A DNA stretch of 64,000 bases, from positions 1 through 64,000 of the forward strand of contig DAHUXM010000021.1 of the NCBI GenBank assembly GCA_027307165.1, read 5' to 3'. This DNA is from Gemmatimonadota bacterium. GTDB taxonomy: Bacteria > Gemmatimonadota > Gemmatimonadetes > Gemmatimonadales > Gemmatimonadaceae. Below, in pieces: positions 35,534-44,383 of this stretch. The translations under genes were made by a program, and so were the position numbers. Under the pieces are notes generated by a model. The model made no database searches, was not told the DNA's origin, and saw nothing but the letters and a program-made list of their open reading frames with translations. Position 1 is the first letter of the stretch. Every line of letters starts with the position of its first letter.

Positions 35534-36145
35534 ATGCAACGTTTCGTACCCCGATCACTGTCAAGAAATGCCGCGGCACTGCTTGCCGCGAGCTGTTTCG
35601 TCATGCTCGCTGCCGGCTGCAGGCCTGCGTCCTTTCACGGCACTGCCTACGAGCCGCCCGAAACCGCGCCGTCGGTCGTGCTGCAACGGGCCAACGGCGC
35701 CAAATTCTCGCTGGCAGACCAGCACGGCTCCGTCGTGCTGCTGTACTTTGGCTACACGCACTGCCCCGACGTTTGCCCGACGACGCTCTCCGACTGGAAG
35801 CGCGTCAAGGAAGGCCTCGGCCGCGATGCATCGCGCGTTCGTTTTGTCTTTATCTCGGTAGATCCCGATCGCGACGATCCTGTCACATTGCAACATTTCG
35901 TGTCACGCTTCGACCCGGGCTTCATCGGCGCAACCGCCGATTCTGCGACACTCGCCGCAATCGAGCACTCCTTCCACGTAAATTCATCACGAGAGGAATC
36001 CACATCCGCCGGCGGCTACTCGGTGACCCATCCGTCGCAGACATTCGTGGTGGACAAGCGCGGCAATCTCCGCCTTCTCTACTCATTCGGAATGCAGACG
36101 AGCGACATGGTATCCGATATTCGTCAGCTGCTGCGTGGCGCATGA
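35534..36145 (+). CDS. SCO1/SenC-type copper chaperone lipoprotein
   Basis: The 203-residue protein has lipobox LAAGC and a thioredoxin fold with copper-binding Cys77 and Cys81 in YTHCPDVCPTTLSDW. The third ligand His is in GGYSVTHPSQTFVVD. SCO proteins deliver copper to the CuA site of cytochrome oxidase or reduce its cysteines. The stop overlaps the PCuAC start (ATGA), so the two copper-delivery proteins are co-translated. Confidence 0.93.
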   Translation: MQRFVPRSLSRNAAALLAASCFVMLAAGCRPASFHGTAYEPPETAPSVVLQRANGAKFSLADQHGSVVLLYFGYTHCPDVCPTTLSDWKRVKEGLGRDASRVRFVFISVDPDRDDPVTLQHFVSRFDPGFIGATADSATLAAIEHSFHVNSSREESTSAGGYSVTHPSQTFVVDKRGNLRLLYSFGMQTSDMVSDIRQLLRGA

Positions 36146-36588
36146 GGGTGGCTCTCGTGCGGACGTTTGCATTGATGTCCATGCTCGCCGCGCTCGCCGC
36201 ATGCCATCGCGACGCACCATTGTCGGCGACGACGTTCGAGCTCCATGATGCATGGGTCCGCGCCACGCCCGATTCAGGCTCGACGACGGCGGGTTACATC
36301 CGATTCGTCAACGGCACTGCGGATACGGTCTGGGTATCGCGCTTCTCATCCGACGATGCAGCCACGGTCGAGCTGCACCAATCATCCGACGTCGCGGGCG
36401 AGATGCACATGGCGATGCTCGATTCACTAGCCGTCGCGCCGAATCACAGCGTAACGATGCGTCCGGGCGGCTATCATCTGATGCTGATCGGCGCAACGCA
36501 CGCACTCGTGCCGGGTTCGATGGTGCGAATCGTGATGCATCTCTCGAACGGCGCCGTCGTTTCCACGTCCGCGAGAGTGAAGAGCTGA
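36142..36588 (+). CDS. PCuAC-type periplasmic copper chaperone
   Basis: The 148-residue protein has a lipoprotein-like signal (lipobox LAAC) and the Met/His copper pattern: VELHQSSDVAGEMHMAML followed at family spacing by PGGYHLMLIG. PCuAC binds Cu(I)/Cu(II) and works with SCO1 to build CuA. The ATG overlaps the SCO1 stop. Confidence 0.92.
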   Translation: MRVALVRTFALMSMLAALAACHRDAPLSATTFELHDAWVRATPDSGSTTAGYIRFVNGTADTVWVSRFSSDDAATVELHQSSDVAGEMHMAMLDSLAVAPNHSVTMRPGGYHLMLIGATHALVPGSMVRIVMHLSNGAVVSTSARVKS

Positions 36589-36608
36589 GCTGATTCCCGA
36601 GTGAATTC

Positions 36609-36645
36609 CTGACGCGCCGAGTGCACCGTCAGGGATGCGCGTCAG
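36609..36645. terminator. 9-bp hairpin between convergent copper and kup genes
   Basis: Arms CTGACGCGC (36609-36617) and GCGCGTCAG (36637-36645) are complementary with a 19-base loop, and overlap the kup stop. No T-run is present, so terminator function is tentative. Confidence 0.4.
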
Positions 36646-38552
36646 ATCTCCAGCTGCGCGCCGAGCTCCACCACCCGATTCGGCGGAAGGCCAAAGAACG
36701 CTGTAGCTGGCAGTGAATTTCGCGCCATGAATGCGTACAGCTTCTTGCGCCATCGGGCCAGCTTCGTGCTTCCGATCGGAAGCAGCTGTTCGCGGCCGAG
36801 ATAGTAGGTCGTCTCCATGCGCTGCGCACGCACCCCGAATGCGCGAGCGGAGGCAAGCAGCCGTTGTGCATCCGGCGCTTCCATGAACCCGTACTGCGCA
36901 ACCACGCGCCAGAAACCGAGCGGAAGCTTGGTCACGGTCATTCGCTCGGCGTCGTTCACCTCAGGTATCTCCTTCACCTGTATCGTGAGCAGAATCACCT
37001 CTTCGTGCAGCACCTTGTTGTGCTTGAGATGATGCAACAGCACCATCGGCGCACCGCTCGAGTCGGCGGTCATGAAGACCGCCGTGCCCGGGACGCGCAC
37101 GACGTGAGTCTCGGCCAGGCTCTTCAATAGTGCATCGAGCGGAAGGCTCGCGTTACGCAGCAGCGTGCGCGTGATCCTGCGACCGGAATGCCACGTCGTC
37201 ATCAGCGTGAAGATCGCGCCGGCGATGGCGAGCGGTACCCAGCCACCGGATTCGATCTTGACCATGTTCGAGGCTGCGAACCCGAGATCGATGATAAGGA
37301 AGAAGGCGGCGAAGGAGATGTACTGCCACGGCTTCCAGTTCCACTTCATCTGTGCGAGCTGAGTGAACAACAGCGTCGTGATCACCATCGTGCCCGTCAC
37401 GGCGATGCCGTACGCCGCACTCAGTGCTGCGGACGACCCGAAGCCCAGCACCATGATCACGCAACCGATCATGAGCGCGTTGTTCACTTCCGGGACGTAG
37501 ATCTGACCCGCTTCCTCGCCGGAGGTGTGGACGACGTTGAAACGCGGGCTGTATCCGAGCTGCACGCACTGGTGCGTGAGCGAGAACGCACCCGTGATGA
37601 GCGCCTGCGATGCAATGACGGCGGCGATGGTTGCGAGCGCGATCAGCGGATACAGCATCGCGTGCGGCGCGAGTGCGAAGAATGGATTCTCCACGCTCGG
37701 CGGGTTCTCCAGTACGATGGCGCCCTGACCGAAATAGTTCAGCGCCAGAGACGGAAGTACCAGTGCGAACCATGCGATACGGATCGAACGGCGCCCGAAG
37801 TGCCCCAGGTCGGCGTACAGCGCTTCCGCCCCGGTGACAGCGAGCACGACCGCGCCGAGCAGGAGGAACGCTGTACGTCCGTCGTTCAGAAACAGCTGCA
37901 CACCGTACATCGGGCTTATCGCGAGGAGGATGTGCGGGTGCTGCATGATCGAGTAGGCGCCAAGTACACCGATCGTGCCGAACCATAGCAGCATCACCGG
38001 ACCGAACACCCATCCGATATTGGCGGTCCCGTGTCTCTGGACCAGGAACAGCAGAACGAGGATGACTACCGAGAGCGGGACGACGAGATGGCTGAGCGTC
38101 GGTGTGACTACTTCGAGTCCCTCGACCGCGCTCAGCACGGTGATCGCTGGGGTGATCACGCCGTCGCCGTAGAGCAGGGCAGCGCCGATCAGCCCCGTCA
38201 TGACGAGAATGACGCGCCATCGTTTGGATAATCGCTCGCGCTGCTGCAGGATCAGCGCGAGCAGGGCAAGGATTCCGCCTTCACCGCGATTGTCGGCGCG
38301 CATGATGAAGACGATGTACTTGACGCTCACGGTGAGGATGAGCGCCCACAATATCAGCGAGACGACGCCGTACACATTGTCCGGCGTCCGTGCGAGTCCG
38401 TATTCCGCGCGAAACGACTCGCGGAACGCATACAGCGGACTGGTACCGATGTCGCCGAAGACGACGCCGAGTGCGAGCAGCGAAAGCTTGCCGAGTCTGC
38501 GGCCGGTCGGCTCTTCTAAAGGTGGCCGTTCCGAGATTGCCGGGGCCGACAC
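36642..38552 (-). CDS. kup: Kup-type potassium transporter
   Basis: The 636-residue protein is a KUP/HAK potassium-proton symporter. It has twelve predicted membrane helices starting LSLLALGVVFGDIGTSPLYA, the signature GDGVITPAITVLSAVEGLE, and a C-terminal cytoplasmic domain of about 200 residues. It gives constitutive, moderate-affinity potassium uptake and complements the inducible Kdp system in this window. The start is GTG 38552, whose first G is also the last base of a short upstream frame's stop codon. The 5' leader is highly structured. Confidence 0.95.
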   Translation of the reverse strand: MSAPAISERPPLEEPTGRRLGKLSLLALGVVFGDIGTSPLYAFRESFRAEYGLARTPDNVYGVVSLILWALILTVSVKYIVFIMRADNRGEGGILALLALILQQRERLSKRWRVILVMTGLIGAALLYGDGVITPAITVLSAVEGLEVVTPTLSHLVVPLSVVILVLLFLVQRHGTANIGWVFGPVMLLWFGTIGVLGAYSIMQHPHILLAISPMYGVQLFLNDGRTAFLLLGAVVLAVTGAEALYADLGHFGRRSIRIAWFALVLPSLALNYFGQGAIVLENPPSVENPFFALAPHAMLYPLIALATIAAVIASQALITGAFSLTHQCVQLGYSPRFNVVHTSGEEAGQIYVPEVNNALMIGCVIMVLGFGSSAALSAAYGIAVTGTMVITTLLFTQLAQMKWNWKPWQYISFAAFFLIIDLGFAASNMVKIESGGWVPLAIAGAIFTLMTTWHSGRRITRTLLRNASLPLDALLKSLAETHVVRVPGTAVFMTADSSGAPMVLLHHLKHNKVLHEEVILLTIQVKEIPEVNDAERMTVTKLPLGFWRVVAQYGFMEAPDAQRLLASARAFGVRAQRMETTYYLGREQLLPIGSTKLARWRKKLYAFMARNSLPATAFFGLPPNRVVELGAQLEI

Positions 38553-38631
38553 TAGGCCGCGATCCTCACGGCCAGCGATCGGTCACAGAATATAGATAGA
38601 GCTCGTGTGAGCGGAGAGTGCATAACTAACT

Positions 38632-38657
38632 AAAAGGAAGCCGGCTACTCTGCCGGC
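38632..38657 (-). terminator. Intrinsic terminator inside the kup leader
   Basis: Read on the minus strand, GCCGGC-AGAGTA-GCCGGC forms a 6-bp all-GC hairpin followed at once by TTCCTTTT. It lies about 80 bases upstream of the kup start, downstream of three further hairpins, so it would stop kup transcription unless antitermination occurs. Confidence 0.6.
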
Positions 38658-38790
38658 CATAGCTGCCCTGGCAACCGCCAGCGCAACCGGAGAAACATAT
38701 AGCAAGCGGCCGGCCGATTGGCCGTTCCGCGTGAATCGGGTGCAACCTACTCAGTTTCGGCACAGAGAGGTGCCCCTGCGTACCAATTCG
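38658..38790 (-). promoter_or_regulatory. Candidate structured leader RNA (riboswitch/attenuator) of kup
   Basis: Three compact hairpins precede the intrinsic terminator. They are 38668-38681 (5-bp stem, 4-base loop), 38706-38730 (4 plus 5 bp with a small internal loop, 4-base loop) and 38759-38774 (5-bp stem, 6-base loop). Serial hairpins plus terminator ahead of a potassium transporter is the architecture of ion- or c-di-AMP-responsive riboswitches. I could not fit the known c-di-AMP (ydaO) consensus, so the class is unknown. Confidence 0.4.
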
Positions 38791-38795
38791 TCCCT

Positions 38796-38810
38796 CTTTA
38801 TGACATAAAG
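38796..38810. promoter_or_regulatory. 15-bp palindrome CTTTATG-A-CATAAAG, candidate operator
   Basis: The palindrome is perfect (7-1-7) and ends four bases before the -35 element at 38814, between divergent kup and the DUF4173-like gene. It is placed to control one or both promoters. The binding regulator is unknown. Confidence 0.5.
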
Positions 38811-38813
38811 TAC

Positions 38814-38841
38814 TTGACTATATCGTGGACTCTACTAGAAT
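38814..38841 (+). promoter_or_regulatory. Sigma-70-type promoter for the DUF4173-like gene
   Basis: TTGACT (38814-38819), a 16-base spacer and TAGAAT (38836-38841) closely match the -35/-10 consensus. The region is locally AT-rich in an otherwise GC-rich window. Transcription would start near 38848, about 36 bases before the first ATG. Confidence 0.6.
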
Positions 38842-38883
38842 ATTGAAATATGGCCGGCGCGGACCGCGGCCGGTCGTCAAATC

Positions 38884-40395
38884 ATGCCGCACGCAGTCGG
38901 CGGGTCACCCATCACAGTCACCATGCGAATCGGACTTCTCTGGACCTTCGCCGCCATCGCCGGAGCACTCGGCGCCATCCTCCTGTTCGATGCGCTTCCA
39001 GGAATCAACTGGGGCCTCTGGGTCGGCGCTGCAGTCGCAGGGCTCCTGATCTATCGCCGACCGGACCGGCGGACTCTTCGCGTCATGGCCACGCCACTCG
39101 GCTTTGGCGTCATTCTCGCTGCAGGGGCCGCGGTAACGACGACGCCGATTCTGCGCGTCGCGATAGTTGCCATCGTGGCGTCACTCATGGCGCTCGCAGT
39201 GGTGCTGGCGAGCGAACACGCGGCTGCACTCGACTATGGGCCCCTCGAGATCATAACGGCTCCGTTTCGCGCTCTCTCGCGCACCGCACGCGGCGTGATC
39301 TCATCGGTTGCCGTCACCTTCGATTCGATCGGCTCGGCGCACGAACGGCCTGCACTGCGCGGCGCTGTGATAGCGGCGCCGGTCGTGCTGGTGTTGATGC
39401 TCCTGTTCGCGAGCGCGGATCCCGTTCTGGCACGAGGCCGCGATGCCATTTACGGCGTATTCAGCGACTGGGGTGACATGCCACGCATCGTGTTCGGAGT
39501 GCTGCTCGGGTTGTTCGTACTGGGAGCATACGCGGCGACACGCGCGGCAGGGTCGTCGTTCGCATCCGCGGCACTGCTGCCATCCACTGGCGTCGAGCGG
39601 ATCGGATTGACGGAGCGGCGAATAGTACTCGCTGCTGCAGCGACGGTGTCGTGGCTGTTCGTGCTGTTGCAGCTGAGTTACCTCTTCGGCGCGTCACCCG
39701 CAATCGCCGGCTCGGGCGTGACGTTCGCGGAGTACGCCCATCGCGGATTCGGCGAGCTTACGGTGGCCGCGACAATAGCCGCGCTCCTGATAATTGCGGC
39801 GCACGACAACGTGAGAGCGGTGCACGGAAGTGAGACCGGGAAAGCGATCACGTGGCCTTCGCTGGCACTCCTCGCAGCGGTCGTCTGCATCCTCGTCTCT
39901 GCGTTCCATCGCATCATGCTGTACGAGGACGCGTACGGCTACACGACGACGCGCGTGTACGTGCAGGCGTACATGCTCCTGGCGCTCGCGATTCTGTTCG
40001 TCCTGGCGTGGCACGTGTGGCGCAAGTTCGATGTGCGCGCACTTGCGCGGCAGATAATGACGGTCGCGCTCGCGACGCTGACATTTCTCGTCTTCTGGAA
40101 TGGCGACGAATGGGTTGCCCAGGCCAACCTCGCCCGGTATGCACATACCGGCAAGCTCGACGTTCAGTACCTCACTGGCGGCCTTTCACTGGATGCGTAT
40201 CCCGCTCTGGTCCAGGCGCTTCCCCGCGTGACGGAGCCTGAGCGCGCGCAGCTTTCGCTGGCCCTCGCGCGGGAATATGCGCGCAGATCCGAGCTGCGCG
40301 GTACGAAAGCGTGGTATGAGTGGAACCTGCGACGGGAGAGGGCTCGCAGCTTCGTCGTGGTCACACATCCCGCGAATATTCCGCCGTCGTTATAG
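38884..40395 (+). CDS. DUF4153/DUF4173-family integral membrane protein
   Basis: The 503-residue protein has about 10-12 membrane helices. The central segment LFVLLQLSYLFGA with GVTFAEYAHRGFGEL and the later AFHRIMLYEDAYGYTTTRVY match the DUF4173 family. The C-terminal 80 residues are soluble. Function is unknown; relatives are often near two-component systems. ATG 38923 is an alternative start. A strong promoter and a palindrome precede it. Confidence 0.75.
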   Translation: MPHAVGGSPITVTMRIGLLWTFAAIAGALGAILLFDALPGINWGLWVGAAVAGLLIYRRPDRRTLRVMATPLGFGVILAAGAAVTTTPILRVAIVAIVASLMALAVVLASEHAAALDYGPLEIITAPFRALSRTARGVISSVAVTFDSIGSAHERPALRGAVIAAPVVLVLMLLFASADPVLARGRDAIYGVFSDWGDMPRIVFGVLLGLFVLGAYAATRAAGSSFASAALLPSTGVERIGLTERRIVLAAAATVSWLFVLLQLSYLFGASPAIAGSGVTFAEYAHRGFGELTVAATIAALLIIAAHDNVRAVHGSETGKAITWPSLALLAAVVCILVSAFHRIMLYEDAYGYTTTRVYVQAYMLLALAILFVLAWHVWRKFDVRALARQIMTVALATLTFLVFWNGDEWVAQANLARYAHTGKLDVQYLTGGLSLDAYPALVQALPRVTEPERAQLSLALAREYARRSELRGTKAWYEWNLRRERARSFVVVTHPANIPPSL

Positions 40396-40417
40396 CTTTC
40401 GGTCTGGAGGAGTTCAG

Positions 40418-41215
40418 ATGCCAGACCAGATAGCCGAACAGCCACCCGAGACACTCGAAGGGTGGTACGTTCTGCACCAGATATACCGAATCGACCGGGA
40501 GCGGAACACGCCCGCCGGCACCGCAGAGAGCGACGTTTTCGGCCCCGCGAACGAGCAGGGCCAGGGATGGAGCGAAGCCGTCGCGCTCATCGGCTCGACG
40601 TCGGATGTGATGTTCATCCACTGCCGGCCGACGCTCGACGCGATCGGCGATGTCCAGCGTGAGCTGGCTCGGCAACCGTGGATGCGGCGGCTTGTCCCGA
40701 CCTACTCATTTCTCAGCGTTACGGAGGCCGGTCTCTATCACATGACGGCGAAGATCGCCGACGAGGCGATTGCGCGCGGCGGAACAGTTGGTGATGCCGA
40801 TTACGTTGCCGCAGTCAAGGCGAAAGCGGAAACCGAGCGAACCAACCCGTACGTCCAGCGGCGGCTTTATCCGCAGCGTCCCGATACGATGCCGTATGTG
40901 TCGTTCTATCCGATGTCCAAGCGCAGAGACGTCGGTCAGAACTGGTATTCGCTCCCGATCGCGGAGCGAAGCCGGTTGATGCACGAGCACGGACTGAGCG
41001 GACGGCGTTACGCCGGTCGTGTGCAGCAGGTCATCACGGGAGCGATCGGCTTCGACGCGTGGGAGTGGGGAGTGACGCTGTTTGCCGGCGATCCGCTCGA
41101 CTTCAAGAAGATCGTATCGGACATGCGCTTCGACGTCGCGAGCGCGGAGTATGCGGAGTTCGGGCCGTTCTATGTTGGCAAGGTCGGCGCGCTCGCCGAG
41201 GTGCTGGGCGGGTAG
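40418..41215 (+). CDS. chdC: Coproheme decarboxylase ChdC/HemQ
   Basis: The 265-residue protein belongs to the chlorite-dismutase fold. It starts at ATG 40418 after a GGAGGAG ribosome site. MPYVSFYPMSKRRDV carries the catalytic Tyr region and LMHEHGLSGRRYAG carries the heme-proximal His region. It decarboxylates two propionates of coproheme to give protoheme using peroxide. Its presence indicates the coproporphyrin-dependent heme route and fits the heme operon at 57298-64000. Confidence 0.92.
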   Translation: MPDQIAEQPPETLEGWYVLHQIYRIDRERNTPAGTAESDVFGPANEQGQGWSEAVALIGSTSDVMFIHCRPTLDAIGDVQRELARQPWMRRLVPTYSFLSVTEAGLYHMTAKIADEAIARGGTVGDADYVAAVKAKAETERTNPYVQRRLYPQRPDTMPYVSFYPMSKRRDVGQNWYSLPIAERSRLMHEHGLSGRRYAGRVQQVITGAIGFDAWEWGVTLFAGDPLDFKKIVSDMRFDVASAEYAEFGPFYVGKVGALAEVLGG

Positions 41216-41271
41216 CCGCCCGGGGAGGCTTCGACTAGCTTTAAAGATTGTACCGTGGAGCGATCTGCGGA

Positions 41272-41345
41272 CGGGATGTGGCGCAGCCCGGTAGCGCACC
41301 TGAATGGGGTTCAGGGGGTCGCAGGTTCAAATCCTGTCATCCCGA
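41272..41345 (+). tRNA. tRNA-Pro (anticodon GGG)
   Basis: The cloverleaf is complete: acceptor stem CGGGATG/CATCCCG, anticodon stem CCTGA/TCAGG with loop ATGGGGT giving anticodon GGG, and T-loop TTCAAAT. The discriminator is A, and the 3' CCA is not encoded. Part of its sequence is duplicated at 45337-45395. Confidence 0.95.
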
Positions 41346-41790
41346 TGTTGTAAACAATTGAAATGCAAGAAGTTAGGAGCCAGCACAGCCCCATTCATAT
41401 TCCGATCTGAATGGGGCTGCTGTACAATGGGCCATAGATTCGTGATGCCGGGCCACGGAGGCGCGTCTCAGGCAGCTATCGGATTGAGGTCTGTCGCCGG
41501 GTGGATGGATCGCGCATAGCTTCGCGCAGCGATCTGCCGAGCTCCGTGCAGAAGGACGCTCTCGTCTTGGAGCAGGCAGCGATGATTGTGTCGTCCCGAT
41601 CGGTTCGACGCGAAAATCCATAGATCGGTGGCTGGCAGGCGAGAGCGCCACCCGGCGCTGATCAGGCAAGCAGGTCAGGCCGGTCTGGCGCCGAAACGAT
41701 TTATAGCGCTGTAAGAGGGCTGTCAGGCACGCGTGCTATTGTGCGGCGTAGTCAGCATCTGGCTCCGAAACCCGCACCGTCCCACTTATC
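41346..41790. other. Gene-free interval after tRNA-Pro with a 12-bp hairpin
   Basis: No convincing coding sequence is seen. Arms 41386-41397 and 41408-41419 form a perfect 12-bp stem with a 10-base loop 40 bases after the tRNA, probably ending the tRNA transcript although no T-run follows. The rest (41420-41790) shows nothing I can assign and may carry the promoter of the receptor gene. Confidence 0.55.
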
Positions 41791-44238
41791 GTGCCTCGAT
41801 CGAAATCGCACTACCTGTATGGCTCTGTCGTCCTGCTCGTTCTCCCATTCGCCGGCGTCGGCGCCCAGTCGTCATCCCCTCTTAGACACATCCATGGCCG
41901 TGTCGTGCACGCCGCCACAGGCACGGCGATCGGTTCGGCGACCGTTGACTTAACGAACGTCGCCACTGGTGCTTCCGCCGGCCACGTCGCCAGTGGATCC
42001 GACGGCACCTTCACCTTTTCTCGCGTTTCGCTCGGCCAGTACCGCGTGAAGGTCCGTGCGCTCGGGTTTGCGTCGAAGACGCTGCCGGCCGTCACGCTCA
42101 GCGCGGGGCATCCCGACCTTGACGTCGGCGCCGTCGCGCTGACGGCGGTCGCCGTTGCGCTTCAGGCCCAATCGGTCACGGCGCAACGGGACGAGGTACA
42201 ACTCCAGCCGGATCGGACCACTTACGTCGTGCGCGACATGCCGACGACGAAGGGCGGCACGGCGCTTGATGTGTTACGCAACGTGCCGTCGGTCGACGTC
42301 GACATCGACAATAACGTAAGCCTCCGCGGCAATTCGGGTGTCGTGGTCCAGATCAACGGGCGGCCGAGCGCTCTCAAAGGCTCGCAGCTCGGCAACTTCC
42401 TGGAGCAGTTGCCGGCCGACGCGATCGATCACGTCGAGATAATCCCGAACCCGTCGGCGCGCGAAGACGCGGATGGAGTGGCCGGCATCATCAACATCGT
42501 GCTGCGGCAGACGCCCGACGCCGGAACGAATGGCGGAGTGACAGTTGGCGGCGGAACGACCGGGCACGTCGATGCCGGCGCCAACGGCGGTCTGCAGCGC
42601 GGGCCGTTATCGGCGTACGGCAGCTACTCGCTCGTGCGCGACAGCAGACCGCGCTACGACGACATCTTTCGCCAGAACTTGTTCGCGAGACCGCTCAGCT
42701 ATTTGCAGGAAAACGGAACGCGCACGCAGATTCCGCTCGTCCATACCGTCACCGGCAACGCGACCTATGCACCAACCGCCCACGACGAGCTTTCGATCGA
42801 CGGGCTATACAGTCAACGTCGCGAGTGGGAAACGCAGAGCATCGCGTATCAAACTCTCGACACGACGTTCGCCGTCACCAACCTCACCGATCGCCATTCT
42901 CGCGACGTCAATCACGAGGGTAGTGCCGACGCGGCGCTCAACTACAAGCACCGGTTTGCGGCCAAGGGGCACACGCTCACGAGCGAGCTTCGGTTCGAAG
43001 AACATTTTGAGGGCGGGCCCACGGACATTCTCGACCAGGGCCTTTGGCCAGTGAGTGCTCCGGCAAGGACGACGTTGCAGCAGACGCGCACAGTGTGGAC
43101 CCACTCGAGCACCACGTCGTTCAAGGCCGATTACGTGCGCCCGCTGAATGACGTCTTGCGCCTCGAAACCGGCTACAAGGGCGATCTGGAGCGCATTCGC
43201 ACAACGCAAGCGGTACAGAACTACGACGCGGGGCTGTCGGCGATGCTCACCGATACCACACAGACCAGCGATTTCGCGTACGATGAGCTGGTGCAGGATG
43301 CATACGGCGTTCTCGATGGACACATCGGACGCATACAGTTTCAAGCTGGTGTCCGCGCCGAGCACGCGGGCACGACGTTCGATCTGCGCACGCGTGACCA
43401 GCGATTCAGGAATCCATACAACAGCCTGTTTCCGAGCGGACTCGTCTCGTTCGCCATCGACGATGCGGACCAGCTCAAGGTGTCGTACTCGACCCGGATC
43501 AGACGGCCCGACGATCCGGATCTGCTCGATCCGACACCGCACGCGCTCGACGCGCTCAACATCTCAGTCGGCAATCCGCATCTCCGACCAGAATACATTC
43601 GCGCCTTCGAGCTGGGCTACCAGCGGATCAGCGACCGAGTCACCGTGCAGGTCACGCCCTTCTACCGGCACTCGTTCGATGCGGTGACCGACATTCGCAC
43701 GGTCGATACGACTGGCGTCACCACGCAAACCCGAGCCAACATCGGCACGACGGACTCCTACGGCACCGATGCAACCGTGGCCCTCGGGAGCGGCGGGCGG
43801 TTGAGCGGATTCGTTGGCGGGTCGGCGTATCACCAGAAGAGCAACGCCGGCAATCTCGACCCGCTTCTCTCCGCAAGCACGTTTGGTTGGAGCGTGCGCA
43901 CGAACGCCGCGCTGCACGTGTCACGCGCCATCGATGCGCAGGCCCTCGTGACCTACGCTGGACGGAGGACGGTCGTCCAAGGTTGGAACGCCGCCCGCAT
44001 GCGCGCTAGCTTCGGTTTCCGTGACAAACTGATCGCGGATCGCCTGAGCATCACCACCCGCATCATCGACCCATTCAGCACAACCCGCGAGCGTTCAGCC
44101 ACGCTCGATCCGGCGTTCACCCAGATCAACAAGCGGTTGCGCCCCAGCCGCGCCCTGCAGGTGAGCGCCACGTGGATGTTCGGCCGACAAAACAGGAGGG
44201 ATGACAGTCAGATCGATCTGTCGGCCAGCGGTACCTAG
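41791..44238 (+). CDS. Outer-membrane beta-barrel receptor (TonB-dependent-receptor-like, carboxypeptidase-regulatory N-domain)
   Basis: The 815-residue protein has a signal peptide and an Ig-like regulatory domain (IHGRVVHAATGTAIGSATVD). A plug follows (TALDVLRNVPSVDVDIDNNV, ADAIDHVEIIPNPSAREDAD, GIINIVLRQ), then a large C-terminal barrel. The plug matches TonB-receptor-like proteins of the outer-membrane beta-barrel family 3. No clear N-terminal TonB box was located. It probably takes up a metal complex or organic ligand. The GTG start at 41791 is uncertain. It is paired with a YncE-like gene. Confidence 0.85.
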   Translation: MPRSKSHYLYGSVVLLVLPFAGVGAQSSSPLRHIHGRVVHAATGTAIGSATVDLTNVATGASAGHVASGSDGTFTFSRVSLGQYRVKVRALGFASKTLPAVTLSAGHPDLDVGAVALTAVAVALQAQSVTAQRDEVQLQPDRTTYVVRDMPTTKGGTALDVLRNVPSVDVDIDNNVSLRGNSGVVVQINGRPSALKGSQLGNFLEQLPADAIDHVEIIPNPSAREDADGVAGIINIVLRQTPDAGTNGGVTVGGGTTGHVDAGANGGLQRGPLSAYGSYSLVRDSRPRYDDIFRQNLFARPLSYLQENGTRTQIPLVHTVTGNATYAPTAHDELSIDGLYSQRREWETQSIAYQTLDTTFAVTNLTDRHSRDVNHEGSADAALNYKHRFAAKGHTLTSELRFEEHFEGGPTDILDQGLWPVSAPARTTLQQTRTVWTHSSTTSFKADYVRPLNDVLRLETGYKGDLERIRTTQAVQNYDAGLSAMLTDTTQTSDFAYDELVQDAYGVLDGHIGRIQFQAGVRAEHAGTTFDLRTRDQRFRNPYNSLFPSGLVSFAIDDADQLKVSYSTRIRRPDDPDLLDPTPHALDALNISVGNPHLRPEYIRAFELGYQRISDRVTVQVTPFYRHSFDAVTDIRTVDTTGVTTQTRANIGTTDSYGTDATVALGSGGRLSGFVGGSAYHQKSNAGNLDPLLSASTFGWSVRTNAALHVSRAIDAQALVTYAGRRTVVQGWNAARMRASFGFRDKLIADRLSITTRIIDPFSTTRERSATLDPAFTQINKRLRPSRALQVSATWMFGRQNRRDDSQIDLSASGT

Positions 44239-44383
44239 TGGCCGCGTCGTGACGCGGGAATGGCGTAGCCACGGGTGGCCAGGCAGACCAAAGTGCGCCG
44301 GGCGGACCAATCACGCCCCCTGCTGTAACCTTCCTGTCAGATTGGAGCGCTAGCTTCATCATCGACCTTTTCCGGAACTCACC

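Noticed and set aside
38553-38790. c-di-AMP (ydaO/yuaA) riboswitch upstream of kup
   Set aside because: The conserved blocks of that aptamer (GGGGGA, GGGGUGAAU and the 3' CCCGUCAGCUAACC region) were not found on the minus strand; only general hairpins and a terminator are present.
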